The notes: generated from the sequence alone by a model not told the origin. Counted from the first letter of the stretch, positions 46,011-55,358 are shown. The stretch: DNA of 64,000 nucleotides from G965219965 sp965219965 (GCA_965219965.1 OZ244796.1:372001-436000); one strand, 5' to 3'. Numbers and translations are program-made.

Positions 46011-47474
46011 ATGTTTCCAGAAGCCCTGACGTTTGACGATGTTCTTTTACAGCCGGCAGAGTCGCATATTTTGCCGTCGCAAGCCGACACGTCCACCCAA
46101 ATTACAAAATCTATTTCTTTGGGGATTCCTTTGCTTTCGGCGGCTATGGATACGGTCACGGAAGCCAAGTTGGCCATTGCTATGGCACAAAGCGGCGGCA
46201 TGGGTGTGTTACACCGCAATTTAACGCCCGATGAGCAGGCAGCAGAAGTTCGCAAAGTTAAGAAGTTTGAAAGCGGCATGGTTGTCAATCCAGTGACGAT
46301 AGAACCAAGCGCGACACTTTCTGTCGCGTTAGATGTTATGGCCGAGCATAATATTTCTGGTATTCCAGTGACGGAAAAAAATGGCCGACTGGTTGGTATT
46401 TTAACCAATCGCGATGTCCGTTTTGCCAGCTCAGCTGGGCAACCCGTTTCGGAATTAATGACCAAAGAAAATTTGGTCACGGTTAAAGAGGCTGTGAACC
46501 AAGAAGAGGCAAAGAAATTACTGCACCGCCACCGCATTGAAAAATTACTGGTGGTGGATGATGATTATCATTGCGTGGGGCTGGTTACGGTTAAGGATAT
46601 GGAAAAAGCCCAACTTCATCCCAATGCAGCCAAAGACCCGCATGGGCGTTTGCGCGTGGCCGCTGCCTCAACTGTGGGCGATAGCGGCTATGAGCGTTGC
46701 CATGCGCTGATTGATGCGGGCGTTGATTTGATTGTGATTGACACCGCGCACGGTCATTCAGTGCAGGTGATAGATGTTGTCAAACGGCTGAAAAAGGAAA
46801 AGAATGCCATTCAACTTATTGCTGGCAATGTCGCCACTGCCGATGGCACAAAGGCATTGATTGATGCTGGTGCAGATGCGGTTAAGGTCGGCATTGGCCC
46901 TGGTTCTATTTGCACCACGCGTGTTGTGGCGGGCGTCGGCGTGCCGCAATTAACTGCTATTCTTGAGGCGGTCAAAGTGGCGCAAAAATCTGGTACGCCG
47001 ATTATTGCCGATGGTGGCATAAAATATTCTGGCGATTTGGCCAAAGCCATTGCGGCGGGGGCTTCTTGTGCCATGATAGGCTCTCTGCTGGCAGGCACAA
47101 GCGAAGCACCGGGCGAAACATTTCTTTATAAGGGGCGTTCTTATAAAGCCTATCGCGGCATGGGCTCGGTTGGCGCAATGGCACGCGGCTCGGCTGATCG
47201 CTATTTCCAACATGATGTGTCCGACACAATGAAACTTGTGCCAGAAGGGGTGGAAGGCCAAATTCCATTTAAGGGCGCGGTGGCAGGCGTGTTGCATCAG
47301 CTTGTCGGCGGCCTACGGGCGGCAATGGGCTATACAGGCTCAGCCAGTATTGCCGATTTGCACAAACGCGCTCGTTTTATCAAAATGACCGCCGCATCAT
47401 TGCGTGAAAGCCATGTGCATGATGTTACCATTACCCGCGAAGCCCCCAATTATAAAGGAACGAGCATTGACTGA
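46011..47474 (+). CDS. guaB: IMP dehydrogenase
   Basis: 487 residues from the ATG at 46011 (GGAG upstream, MFPEALTFDDVLLQPAES). It oxidises IMP to XMP, the committed step of guanine nucleotide synthesis; guaA follows two genes on. The TIM barrel has the active-site loop GPGSICTTRVVAGVGVPQ with the catalytic Cys, ADGGIKYSGDLAKAIAAGA, and the flap RGMGSVGAM. Two CBS domains are inserted at about 95-205. The TPR gene's start overlaps its end. Confidence 0.97.
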   Translation: MFPEALTFDDVLLQPAESHILPSQADTSTQITKSISLGIPLLSAAMDTVTEAKLAIAMAQSGGMGVLHRNLTPDEQAAEVRKVKKFESGMVVNPVTIEPSATLSVALDVMAEHNISGIPVTEKNGRLVGILTNRDVRFASSAGQPVSELMTKENLVTVKEAVNQEEAKKLLHRHRIEKLLVVDDDYHCVGLVTVKDMEKAQLHPNAAKDPHGRLRVAAASTVGDSGYERCHALIDAGVDLIVIDTAHGHSVQVIDVVKRLKKEKNAIQLIAGNVATADGTKALIDAGADAVKVGIGPGSICTTRVVAGVGVPQLTAILEAVKVAQKSGTPIIADGGIKYSGDLAKAIAAGASCAMIGSLLAGTSEAPGETFLYKGRSYKAYRGMGSVGAMARGSADRYFQHDVSDTMKLVPEGVEGQIPFKGAVAGVLHQLVGGLRAAMGYTGSASIADLHKRARFIKMTAASLRESHVHDVTITREAPNYKGTSID

Positions 47475-47976
47475 TATAAAGAAGTATCTGGTTACATATT
47501 CCCGCCTTTTCGGCGCGGCTTTCTTGGCTGCGTTTTTGTTTTTTGCTTTGCCTGTCATACCAGCGGGCGCCGTGTCGGTGGTCAATAAGCAGCTTTCCGA
47601 TGCTATTTATGATTCCGCCTTGCCTTTGGCTGAAGCCGAAAAGCTAGAAGAGGCCGATAAATTGCTCACCCAAGCCTTGCTGGCCAATCCAGCCAATGCC
47701 AAAGCCTTTGCATTGAAAGGTCAGATGCAAATTAAGCTAGAAAATATCCGCGAAGGGTGGCGATTGCAAAATATCGCCCTTAACATTGAGCCGAATTATT
47801 TGCCCGCGCTTTTATGGGCGGGCGAGGCGGCCATTGCGCTTAAAGATAGGGTGGATGCAGAAAAACATTTAGCGCGGCTGAAAAAAATATGCGGCACATG
47901 TGCGGAGTTTGAGCAGTTGCAAAAATCTCTTGCTGCTTTGCCGCCGCGAAAGCCCGATGAAAAAACGGAAGAATAG
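47467..47976 (+). CDS. TPR protein with signal peptide, function unknown
   Basis: 169 residues from a TTG at 47467 that overlaps the guaB end and has AAAGGA upstream; no ATG gives the signal peptide in full. Residues about 8-34 are a signal/anchor (LFGAAFLAAFLFFALPVIPAGA). TPR-like helices follow (AEAEKLEEADKLLTQALLAN, then AKAFALKGQMQIKLENIREG). A CGTC motif lies near the C-terminus (KKICGTCAEF). It is probably periplasmic. Position between guaB and guaA suggests co-transcription, not shared function. Confidence 0.72.
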   Translation: MTDIKKYLVTYSRLFGAAFLAAFLFFALPVIPAGAVSVVNKQLSDAIYDSALPLAEAEKLEEADKLLTQALLANPANAKAFALKGQMQIKLENIREGWRLQNIALNIEPNYLPALLWAGEAAIALKDRVDAEKHLARLKKICGTCAEFEQLQKSLAALPPRKPDEKTEE

Positions 47977-47977
47977 A

Positions 47978-49522
47978 ATGGAGCACATTCTCATTGTTGA
48001 TTTTGGCAGTCAGGTCACGCAGCTTATTGCGCGACGGGTGCGAGAAAGCGGTGTGTATTGTGAAATTGTTCCCTTTAGCAAAGCCAGTGAGGCGTTTGAG
48101 CAAACCACCCCTAAGGCGGTGATTTTGTCGGGTGGCCCGAATAGTGTTGCTGATAAAGACACGCCCCGCATTGGTGAAAATATCCTGACCAGTGGCGTAC
48201 CGATTTTAGGGATTTGCTATGGCCAGCAAGCCATGTGCGCCCAGCTTGGCGGGGTGATTGAAACATCTGATGCGCGTGAATTTGGCCGTGCGGCGTTGAA
48301 AATTTCTGCCGCTAGTCCGCTATTTGACGGCGTGGCATCGATTGGCGAAGAGATACAAGTTTGGATGAGTCATGGCGATAGGGTGCGTGATATTCCATCT
48401 GGTTTTGACATTATTGCGACCAGCGAAAACGCGCCTTGCGCGGCGATTGCAGATGAAGCGCGGCAATTTTACGCTGTGCAATTTCACCCCGAAGTTGTCC
48501 ATACACCCGATGGGGCAAAAATTCTGTATAATTTCACGCATAAAATTGCCGCCTGTGCGGGCGATTGGAGCATGGCTGCTTTTAAGCAAACGGCTTTGCC
48601 CGCCTTGCGCCAGCAAATTGGCGATGGGCAGGTGGTGTGCGGCCTTTCTGGCGGGGTGGATAGTTCGGTTGTTGCCGTGCTATTACATGAAGCGATTGGC
48701 GCACAGCTGGTTTGCGTTTATGTGGATACGGGGCTGATGCGGGCGGGCGAAAGCGAAGAAGTGGTGTCGCTGTTCCGTGACCATTACAACATTAAACTTA
48801 TCCATAAAAATGCGGCTGATTTATTTCTTGGTAAGCTGGCTGGCATTAGCGAGCCAGAAGAAAAGCGCAAAATTATTGGCGCGACTTTCATTGATGTTTT
48901 TGAAGCCGAGGCGGCGGCTGTGGGCGGGGCGGATTTTCTCGCCCAAGGCACGCTTTATCCCGATGTGATTGAAAGCATTTCGCCAACGGGCGGTGGCAGT
49001 GTGACCATTAAAAGCCATCATAATGTTGGCGGTCTGCCAGAACGAATGAATTTGAAATTGGTTGAGCCATTGCGTGAATTATTTAAGGACGAAGTGCGCG
49101 CCTTAGGGCGGGAGCTTGGATTGCCAGAGGCTTTTGTTGGACGGCATCCTTTCCCTGGTCCGGGGCTGGCCATACGGATTCCAGGTGAAATCACTGCTGA
49201 GAAACTGGATATTTTACGCAAAGCCGACCAAATTTATTTGGAAGAAATTCGCGATGCAGGGCTTTATGACGCAATTTGGCAGGCTTTTGCGGTGCTGTTG
49301 CCTGTGCGAAGTGTTGGGGTGATGGGCGACAGCCGCACCTATGATTATGTTTGCACCTTGCGGGCGGTGACATCAACCGACGGCATGACGGCAGATTATT
49401 ATCCCTTCACCCATGATTTTTTAAGCCGCGTTTCCACGCGCATCATTAACGAAGTGCGCGGTATTAACCGTGTCACCTATGACATCACTTCCAAACCCCC
49501 AGGGACGATTGAGTGGGAGTAG
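47978..49522 (+). CDS. guaA: GMP synthase (glutamine-hydrolysing)
   Basis: 514 residues from the ATG at 47978, one base after the previous stop (MEHILIVDFGSQVTQLIARR). It aminates XMP to GMP. The class I glutaminase has its Cys in LGICYGQQAM and the His/Glu pair in VQFHPEVVHT. The ATP-pyrophosphatase domain has the P-loop GLSGGVDSSVVAVLL, and the C-terminal dimerisation domain ends RVTYDITSKPPGTIEWE, the family's invariant tail. Confidence 0.97.
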   Translation: MEHILIVDFGSQVTQLIARRVRESGVYCEIVPFSKASEAFEQTTPKAVILSGGPNSVADKDTPRIGENILTSGVPILGICYGQQAMCAQLGGVIETSDAREFGRAALKISAASPLFDGVASIGEEIQVWMSHGDRVRDIPSGFDIIATSENAPCAAIADEARQFYAVQFHPEVVHTPDGAKILYNFTHKIAACAGDWSMAAFKQTALPALRQQIGDGQVVCGLSGGVDSSVVAVLLHEAIGAQLVCVYVDTGLMRAGESEEVVSLFRDHYNIKLIHKNAADLFLGKLAGISEPEEKRKIIGATFIDVFEAEAAAVGGADFLAQGTLYPDVIESISPTGGGSVTIKSHHNVGGLPERMNLKLVEPLRELFKDEVRALGRELGLPEAFVGRHPFPGPGLAIRIPGEITAEKLDILRKADQIYLEEIRDAGLYDAIWQAFAVLLPVRSVGVMGDSRTYDYVCTLRAVTSTDGMTADYYPFTHDFLSRVSTRIINEVRGINRVTYDITSKPPGTIEWE

Positions 49523-49561
49523 GGGAACTGCTATAAAGTTAATGAATTGGGGGGAGAAGAT

Positions 49562-50062
49562 ATGGATGAGATTCTAATTTATAAAAATAGATTTAATAAG
49601 GTTAAGGCTTACTCTGTGCAATTGGCAGGGGAAGGTGAAGATTATTTTTATGTTTTCGATAAAAAAGAAAACCAACTTAAAACATTTAAGAAAGAGAATA
49701 TTCTGGCAAGGAGTTTTGATAATATTTCTGATGCTGAGAAAGAGGCGGAAATTCTTCAAAAAAATTATGAAATCAAAAAAAGAAGGAAGGGTCAGCCAAG
49801 AGGTGACAGAAATAATAGAGAGAGTAAACTTGAAGTTTGTTTTACAGGTTTCAAAGAAGATAAAAAGGAAGAATTGAAGAGTGTTGCTGAAAAAGAAAAT
49901 CTATTTGTTAGAACGGATGTAACTAAAAATTTAGATTTATTGGTTTGCGGCGAGACTCCTGGGCCGAGAAAAATAGAGAAAGCCAGAAAGGCAAATGTTG
50001 CGATAGTAAATAGCGAAGAGGGGTTTATGAACTTCTTAGAGACTGGAGAAGTTGCCGAATAG
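49562..50062 (+). CDS. Stand-alone BRCT-domain protein, AT-rich
   Basis: 166 residues from the ATG at 49562 (GGGGGGAG upstream). Residues 90-162 resemble a BRCT domain: KLEVCFTGFKEDKKEELKSV, VTKNLDLLVCGETPGPRKIE and ANVAIVNSEEGFMNFLETG. Residues 1-75 have a beta-rich module (IYKNRFNKVKAYSVQLAGEG, then YFYVFDKKENQLKTFKKENI) that I cannot name, with a basic linker KKRRKGQPRG between. BRCT domains bind DNA ends or phosphopeptides and occur in NAD ligases and exonucleases; here no enzyme is attached. Codon use is clearly more A/T-rich (many AAA, AAT, ATA, AGA) than its neighbours, a sign of transfer. Confidence 0.72.
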   Translation: MDEILIYKNRFNKVKAYSVQLAGEGEDYFYVFDKKENQLKTFKKENILARSFDNISDAEKEAEILQKNYEIKKRRKGQPRGDRNNRESKLEVCFTGFKEDKKEELKSVAEKENLFVRTDVTKNLDLLVCGETPGPRKIEKARKANVAIVNSEEGFMNFLETGEVAE

Positions 50063-50180
50063 GCCGACTCCCACGCCCTAACTTTGGGGCGGAGGCGGGT
50101 TTTCTGTTAAGGGTTGGATTTTGCGCTTAAATGCGCTAGTTTCCGCCTCAAATCGGCTTGGAAGCCGATGAGGAGGATTT

Positions 50181-51026
50181 ATGTCCGTTAAAAATGCAAA
50201 TGATGCTCCCCGTTTGACGGTTCCTGAGCTTGGTCATGCTCGTAAGGCCAGCAAGGATAGTGCGCCGCTTGTATGCCTAACCGCCTATCACGCCCATATA
50301 GCGCGTTTATTTGACCCGCATGTGGATATTTTGCTGGTCGGCGACAGTCTCGGCATGGTGCTTTATGGGCTGGAAAATACGCTGGATGTAAGCATCAATA
50401 TGATGATTGCCCATGGCGCGGCAGTGGTGCGCGGCTCGCGACGCGCTTTGGTCGTCATTGATATGCCTTTCGGCTCTTATGAAGCCAACCCCGCGCAGGC
50501 TTTTCGTAATGCGGCGCGGCTTATACGTAAGACGGGCGCACAAGCAGTGAAAATTGAAGGCGGCCAGCGCATGGCTGAAACCATTTCTTATTTGCACCAG
50601 CGCGGTATTCCCGTCATGGCTCATATTGGGCTGACGCCGCAAAGCGTGCATGTCATGGGGGGGTTCAAAATGCAGGGGCGCGAGCAGGCTGAATGGGACG
50701 CTCTGCTGGTGGATGCCGAAGCCGTGGCGCAAGCGGGTGCATTTAGCGTGGTGCTGGAAAGCATGCCCGCAGAATTGGCCGAAACCATCACTAAGAAAAT
50801 TGATATTCCAACCATTGGTATAGGCGCGTCGCCCGAATGTGATGGGCAGGTTTTGGTGGGTGATGATATGCTGGGGCTGTCGTCATCTGTGCCGAAATTT
50901 GTACGCCAATTTGCAGGTCTGGGTGCAGATATTTCCAAAGCCGCACAAGACTACGCCGTCGCCGTGCGAGAACGCAAATTTCCATCTGGCGAGCATATTC
51001 ACAGCCAAAAGAAAAAAACCGATTAA
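50181..51026 (+). CDS. panB: 3-methyl-2-oxobutanoate hydroxymethyltransferase
   Basis: 281 residues. It adds a hydroxymethyl group from methylenetetrahydrofolate to 2-oxoisovalerate to form ketopantoate, the first pantothenate step. Motifs: VCLTAYHAHIARLFD, ILLVGDSLGMVLYGLENTLD, VVIDMPFGSYE, AVKIEGGQRMAETISYL, PVMAHIGLTPQSVHVMGGFK and IPTIGIGASPECDGQVLVGDDMLG. GAGGAG precedes the ATG. Confidence 0.97.
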   Translation: MSVKNANDAPRLTVPELGHARKASKDSAPLVCLTAYHAHIARLFDPHVDILLVGDSLGMVLYGLENTLDVSINMMIAHGAAVVRGSRRALVVIDMPFGSYEANPAQAFRNAARLIRKTGAQAVKIEGGQRMAETISYLHQRGIPVMAHIGLTPQSVHVMGGFKMQGREQAEWDALLVDAEAVAQAGAFSVVLESMPAELAETITKKIDIPTIGIGASPECDGQVLVGDDMLGLSSSVPKFVRQFAGLGADISKAAQDYAVAVRERKFPSGEHIHSQKKKTD

Positions 51027-51043
51027 AGCATTGGGAGCGCAAA

Positions 51044-51703
51044 GTGGCAGATATATTTGACGAAATTAACACTGAATTGCGGCGCGATAAAATCCGCGAT
51101 GTTTGGGATAAATATGGGCTGTATGTGGTCGGCCTCGCACTGGCGATTATTTTATTTGTCGCTGGCTCGTCTGGTTATTCCTCCTATGTGACAAACCGCA
51201 ATGAAGCCGCTTCAGCGCGTTATGATATTTTGCTACAAGATATTGCCGCCGCCCCACCCGAAATGCAGGCACAAGCGCTAGCCGATTTCATGAGCGCGGA
51301 TAATGGTGCTTATGGCACGCTGGCTGGATTTTTGGCAGCACAAAAACATATTGAAAACAACCAGTTAGAAGAGGGTGTCGCGCTTTATGACCAAATTTCC
51401 CGCAATGCAGATTTGCCCACGGCCTTGCGTGATTATGCATCCGTCAGCGCGGCTTATGCTTTAATTGGGGTGCGTAGCACGGCGGAATTGGAACAGCGCA
51501 TCAGTCGTTTGCTCGGCGATAATCACAGCTTCCGCCATGCAGCACGGGAAATTGTCGCGCTGGGCTATTTTATTGAGCAAGATTATCTTTCCGCCCGCGA
51601 AATTATTGAAACGGCTTTGCGAGATAAAACCTTGCCGCCAGAACATGGCGAACGGCTTTTTGTGTTAAGTGAAATTGTCAAAGCTAGCATGGCAACAAAA
51701 TGA
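51044..51703 (+). CDS. YfgM-like membrane-anchored TPR protein
   Basis: 219 residues from a GTG with GGGAG upstream. A cytoplasmic lead (ADIFDEINTELRRDKIRDVWDK) precedes one membrane span (YVVGLALAIILFVAGSSGYSSY, about 25-46) and a periplasmic helical repeat region. This matches YfgM, which in E. coli attaches to SecYEG and helps hand proteins to periplasmic chaperones. The next gene, bamB, overlaps by four bases (ATGA), the same order as yfgM-bamB-der in E. coli, so the context supports the call. Confidence 0.86.
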   Translation: MADIFDEINTELRRDKIRDVWDKYGLYVVGLALAIILFVAGSSGYSSYVTNRNEAASARYDILLQDIAAAPPEMQAQALADFMSADNGAYGTLAGFLAAQKHIENNQLEEGVALYDQISRNADLPTALRDYASVSAAYALIGVRSTAELEQRISRLLGDNHSFRHAAREIVALGYFIEQDYLSAREIIETALRDKTLPPEHGERLFVLSEIVKASMATK

Positions 51704-53049
51704 AAATGAGCAGTGATATGTCCAGCTTGAAGCAATTAAAGGCGGCCATGGCCACCGCTATGCTCGCGCCTCTTATGCTGGCCGCTTGTAGCGGGGATAA
51801 GGATGACGTCAAGCGCAAGGTTGAAGGTGAGCGCATTTCCGTTTTGAGCTTTGAACGCCGCCTTGAAGTTGATCCGCGCCTGCAAGACCGTGAAATTATC
51901 TTGCCCTCTGCTTATGTTAATACGGGCTGGACACAGCCGGGCGGTTTTGCGTCCAATGCTATGCAGCATATTGAGCTGGGCGCAGAGGTCACGGAACTGT
52001 TCAGCGCCAAATTTGTAACGGGCAATAATCGTGACATTATTATCACGACACCGCCCCTTATTGCTGAGGGGAAAGTATTCGGCCTTGGTGCAGATATGAA
52101 AATTGTTGCGGCAAACGCCGATACGGGTGTGCGGCTTTGGCGTAGCTATATTGCGCCCGAAGATGCCGATATTGAAGACGGTTTTGGTGGCGGCATGGCC
52201 TATGAAAATGGCATGATTTACGCGGCCACGGGTTTTGGTGAAATTCTCGCTCTAGATGCGGCCAATGGTGATATTAAATGGCGCGTTAAAAGTGCTATTC
52301 CGTTCCGTACCGCCCCGACTGTGGCGGGTGGGCAGATTTATGTCATAAGCCATGATAACCAGCTACAAGTCTATAGCACTGAAAATGGGCGGCGTTTGTG
52401 GAACCAGCTGGCCATATTAGAACCCGCCACGATTTTATCTGCTTCCAGTCCAGCGGTGGCAGGCAATTTAGTGGTTGCGGGTTTTTCTTCTGGTGAAATT
52501 ATTGCCCTGCGTGCCAATAATGGCACAGTGAATTGGTCAGATAGTTTGAGCCGTGCAGGGCAGCTGACGCCGCTTTCTGATTTGAACCCCATTGTTGGTC
52601 GTCCGGTGATTGATCGTGACCGCGTTTTTGCTGTGTCGCATGGCGGGCGGATGGTGGCGGTTGATTTGCGCTCTGGCGAGCGTGTGTGGACAGGGGAATT
52701 GACCTCTATTGAAACGCCTTGGGTGGCGGGTGATTATATTTTTCTCGTCACCATTGATGCCGAACTGATTTGCCTTAGCCGTAATCAGGGGCGTGTCCAT
52801 TGGGTCACACAGCTTGAGCGTTATATTGATGGTGATATTGAAGACCCGATTAGCTGGGCTGGGCCCGTGCTGGCGGGCGGGCGGCTATGGCTGACTTCTT
52901 CGCAAGGCAAACTGGTTTCCTTATCGCCTCATAATGGTGCAATATTGAGCCAAACTAATATGAAAGCACCAATTCATATCGCGCCGATTGTGGCAAATCA
53001 GACCCTTTATATTCTGGATGAAAAAGGCCGCCTGACCGCCTATCGCTAG
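51700..53049 (+). CDS. bamB: Outer membrane protein assembly factor BamB
   Basis: 449 residues. A lipoprotein of the BAM complex: signal peptide with lipobox MLAAC, lipidated Cys30. The rest is an eight-bladed PQQ-type propeller, with repeated blade ends such as NADTGVRLWRSYI and DAANGDIKWRVK, then DLRSGERVWTGEL. It scaffolds BamA for barrel insertion, which the Slam barrel in this window would need. It overlaps the YfgM-like gene and precedes der by 33 bases. Confidence 0.94.
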   Translation: MKMSSDMSSLKQLKAAMATAMLAPLMLAACSGDKDDVKRKVEGERISVLSFERRLEVDPRLQDREIILPSAYVNTGWTQPGGFASNAMQHIELGAEVTELFSAKFVTGNNRDIIITTPPLIAEGKVFGLGADMKIVAANADTGVRLWRSYIAPEDADIEDGFGGGMAYENGMIYAATGFGEILALDAANGDIKWRVKSAIPFRTAPTVAGGQIYVISHDNQLQVYSTENGRRLWNQLAILEPATILSASSPAVAGNLVVAGFSSGEIIALRANNGTVNWSDSLSRAGQLTPLSDLNPIVGRPVIDRDRVFAVSHGGRMVAVDLRSGERVWTGELTSIETPWVAGDYIFLVTIDAELICLSRNQGRVHWVTQLERYIDGDIEDPISWAGPVLAGGRLWLTSSQGKLVSLSPHNGAILSQTNMKAPIHIAPIVANQTLYILDEKGRLTAYR

Positions 53050-53082
53050 GGCGCGGCTTGGGTCAAAATTGAGGGCGGATTA

Positions 53083-54516
53083 ATGGAATTTACGCTGGCC
53101 ATAATTGGACGTCCCAATGTCGGAAAATCAACGCTGTTTAATCGGCTGACAGGCAGGAAAATGGCACTGGTAGATGATACGCCAGGCGTCACCCGTGACC
53201 GACGGGAAGGTGATGCACGGCTGGCCGATTTGCGCTTTACCGTTATTGATACGGCAGGGTTGGAAACGGCGAAATCTGGTTCACTGGAAGCGCGTATGAA
53301 AGAGCAGACACAAGCCGCCATGGTACAGGCCGATATGGTTTTAATGCTGACCGATGCGCGGGCGGGTATTCTGCCCGAAGACCGCGTTTTTGCTGAGCTT
53401 ATCCGCAAAAGCTCGCAAAAGGTTATTTTGGCGGCGAATAAATATGAAGGCCAAGCAGGCGAAGCAGGGCATTTAGAAGCTTATGAACTAGGCTTGGGCG
53501 ATCCAATTGGCTTATCGGCCGAACATGGGCATGGTATGGGCGATATTTATGACCGGATTCGCACAGCTATGGCTGAAATGAGTGCATCAGAAGTAGCAGA
53601 ACCCATAGATGAGCATGATGATAGCGAAGAAGATGATGATGATTTTAATCCCGATGCGCCTTTTTATATGGATTATGAGAAGCCCTTGCGCGTGGCGATT
53701 TTAGGGCGTCCAAATGCGGGTAAATCCACTTTAGTGAATTATTTGCTCGGCGAGGAGCGTATGTTGACGGGTCCAGAGGCAGGAATCACTCGTGATTCGA
53801 TTGGTGTAAAATGTCACTGGGTGCAAAAAATTGACAATAATTGTGTCAAACGGGTCATAAAAATTTGGGATACGGCGGGCATTCGGCGCAAGGCAAAAGT
53901 GACCGAAAAATTGGAAAAGCTTTCCGTCACCGATGGGCTTCGGGCAGTCAAATTTGCCGAAGTGGTCGTGCTACTCATTGATGCAACCAGCCCATTTGAT
54001 AAACAAGATATTCAACTCGCCGATTTAGTTGAACGCGAAGGCCGCGCTTTGGTCATTGCCATTAATAAATGGGATATGAAAATTGACCGAAAGAAAGTCC
54101 GCGAGATTGTTAAAGACAAGTTGGAATTTGCGCTGCCACGGCTAAAGGGCGTGCCAGTGCTGACACTCTCAGCCCTTACTGGAAAAGGGATTGGGGCAAT
54201 TCTCCCTGCCATTGCTCAACAGCAAGAAATATGGAATGCACGTATCCCAACGGCAAAATTAAACACATGGCTCAGCGATGCTACCGACAAACATAACCCG
54301 CCCGCCGATAAAGGCCGACCTGTTAAATTGCGTTACATCACACAAGCGAAATCACGTCCGCCAACTTTTGTTACCTTTTCTTCGCGAGGCCATGCCGTGC
54401 CAGATAGTTATATTCGTTATCTAACAAATTCCCTACGGGAACATTTTGGCCTGTCAGGGGTTCCAATTCGGTTTTTTCTCCGCAAACACAAAAACCCCTA
54501 TGTCAATAAAAAATAA
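53083..54516 (+). CDS. der: Ribosome-associated GTPase Der (EngA)
   Basis: 477 residues. Tandem G domains for 50S subunit maturation: first P-loop GRPNVGKS at 9-16 with DDTPGVTRDRR and IDTAGLE; second GRPNAGKSTLVNYL with WDTAGIRRKAK and INKWD. The C-terminal KH-like domain ends VPIRFFLRKHKNPYVNKK. The stretch between the G domains is strikingly acidic (DEHDDSEEDDDDFNPD). The start at 53083 gives the normal N-terminus. Confidence 0.97.
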   Translation: MEFTLAIIGRPNVGKSTLFNRLTGRKMALVDDTPGVTRDRREGDARLADLRFTVIDTAGLETAKSGSLEARMKEQTQAAMVQADMVLMLTDARAGILPEDRVFAELIRKSSQKVILAANKYEGQAGEAGHLEAYELGLGDPIGLSAEHGHGMGDIYDRIRTAMAEMSASEVAEPIDEHDDSEEDDDDFNPDAPFYMDYEKPLRVAILGRPNAGKSTLVNYLLGEERMLTGPEAGITRDSIGVKCHWVQKIDNNCVKRVIKIWDTAGIRRKAKVTEKLEKLSVTDGLRAVKFAEVVVLLIDATSPFDKQDIQLADLVEREGRALVIAINKWDMKIDRKKVREIVKDKLEFALPRLKGVPVLTLSALTGKGIGAILPAIAQQQEIWNARIPTAKLNTWLSDATDKHNPPADKGRPVKLRYITQAKSRPPTFVTFSSRGHAVPDSYIRYLTNSLREHFGLSGVPIRFFLRKHKNPYVNKK

Positions 54517-54674
54517 AACCTTGACTTGCTTTTTTGTGAAAGATTTCCCAATATCACAGTGTAGATGCGAATCAATTATGAAGTACATGATTTTTTCTGT
54601 TTGTATTGCGTATCAATTTAACCCCGCCACGTATTTGATTGCATAGATATGTGGCATGAAATTAGGAGAGCAAA

Positions 54675-55196
54675 ATGGCAACTACTAAACCAAGCAATGA
54701 GTTGCTTTCACTTGCCATCAGAATTTTATCTGGTAGCAAAAAATCCACCCCTGGCGATGCTAAAAAGTTGGCTGGTTTTGTGGCGGGAGCTGGAACGGGT
54801 TCGGCTAAGGCCTCATCTAGAAAATCCAAGGCCAAAAAGAAGCCAGCGCGCAAGAAGAAGGCGACGGCGCGTAAAAAGCCCGTTCGCAAGAAAAAGGCAG
54901 CGGTTCGCAAGAAGCCTGCTCGCCGTAAGACGGCAGCACGTAAGAAGCCAGCCCGTAAGAAGACAACGGCGCGTAAGAAGCCAGCTCGTAAGAAGACGGC
55001 GGCTCGCAAGAAGCCAACCCGTAAGAAGACAACGGCTCGCAAAAAGCCAGCCCGTAAGAAGACGACGGCTCGCAAGAAGCCTGCTCGTCGGAAGACGACA
55101 GCGCGTAAGAAGCCAGCTCGTAAGAAGACGACGGCTCGCAAAAAGCCAGCCCGTAAGAAGACAGTACGGCGTAAGACAGTGCGCAAAAAGAAGTAA
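54675..55196 (+). CDS. Histone H1-like basic repeat protein
   Basis: 173 residues with AGGAGAG before the ATG. Residues 1-45 form a short mixed region (NELLSLAIRILSG, then DAKKLAGFVAGAG) that may be a small fold. Residues about 50-173 are almost only Lys, Arg, Ala, Pro and Thr, in 11-residue units such as KTTARKKPARK. This is the composition of bacterial H1-like and AlgP-like nucleoid proteins that bind DNA without sequence preference. Reading frames on both strands stay open here because of the repeat; the AUG, ribosome site and downstream terminator pick this one. Function is inferred from composition. Confidence 0.85.
   Translation: MATTKPSNELLSLAIRILSGSKKSTPGDAKKLAGFVAGAGTGSAKASSRKSKAKKKPARKKKATARKKPVRKKKAAVRKKPARRKTAARKKPARKKTTARKKPARKKTAARKKPTRKKTTARKKPARKKTTARKKPARRKTTARKKPARKKTTARKKPARKKTVRRKTVRKKK
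54861..55166 (+). repeat. 33-bp tandem repeats coding for the Lys/Arg-rich tail
   Basis: About nine diverged copies of a 33-base unit, each coding for 11 residues of the KTTARKKPARK type. Third-position changes are common (CGT/CGC, AAG/AAA), while the protein pattern is kept, suggesting selection on the product. Copy number may vary between strains by slippage. Confidence 0.85.
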
Positions 55197-55218
55197 TCAG
55201 TAGGCACATTGTGTGAGG

Positions 55219-55251
55219 AATACGGGGGCTTTTTAGCTCCCGTATTTTTTT
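55219..55251 (+). terminator. Strong rho-independent terminator after the H1-like gene
   Basis: AATACGGGGGC (55219-55229) pairs with GCTCCCGTATT (55236-55246) over 11 pairs with one G-U, loop TTTTTA, followed by a T-run. It lies 22 bases after the stop codon. Confidence 0.92.
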
Positions 55252-55358
55252 ATCACAAGTCTAGATTTTCGCCACGGCTGGTTTTGAAATGGCAGAAAAA
55301 TGGATTAAAATGCTCCTATATCCTGTAAGGATAGAAATGAGGATTATGGGCATTAGGA

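Noticed and set aside
50074..50091. Short hairpin CGCCC/GGGCG between the BRCT gene and panB
   Set aside because: The stem is only five pairs with an 8-base loop and no proper T-tail; not enough to call a terminator.
53596..53680. Acidic Asp/Glu run between the two G domains of Der as a possible insertion
   Set aside because: The linker between G domains of this family is naturally variable and often acidic, and both GTPase domains are intact.
54662..55207. Long minus-strand reading frame rich in Leu-Arg-Ala repeats opposite the H1-like gene
   Set aside because: It is a shadow of the 33-base repeats. It has no start context, and the terminator and ribosome site belong to the plus-strand gene.
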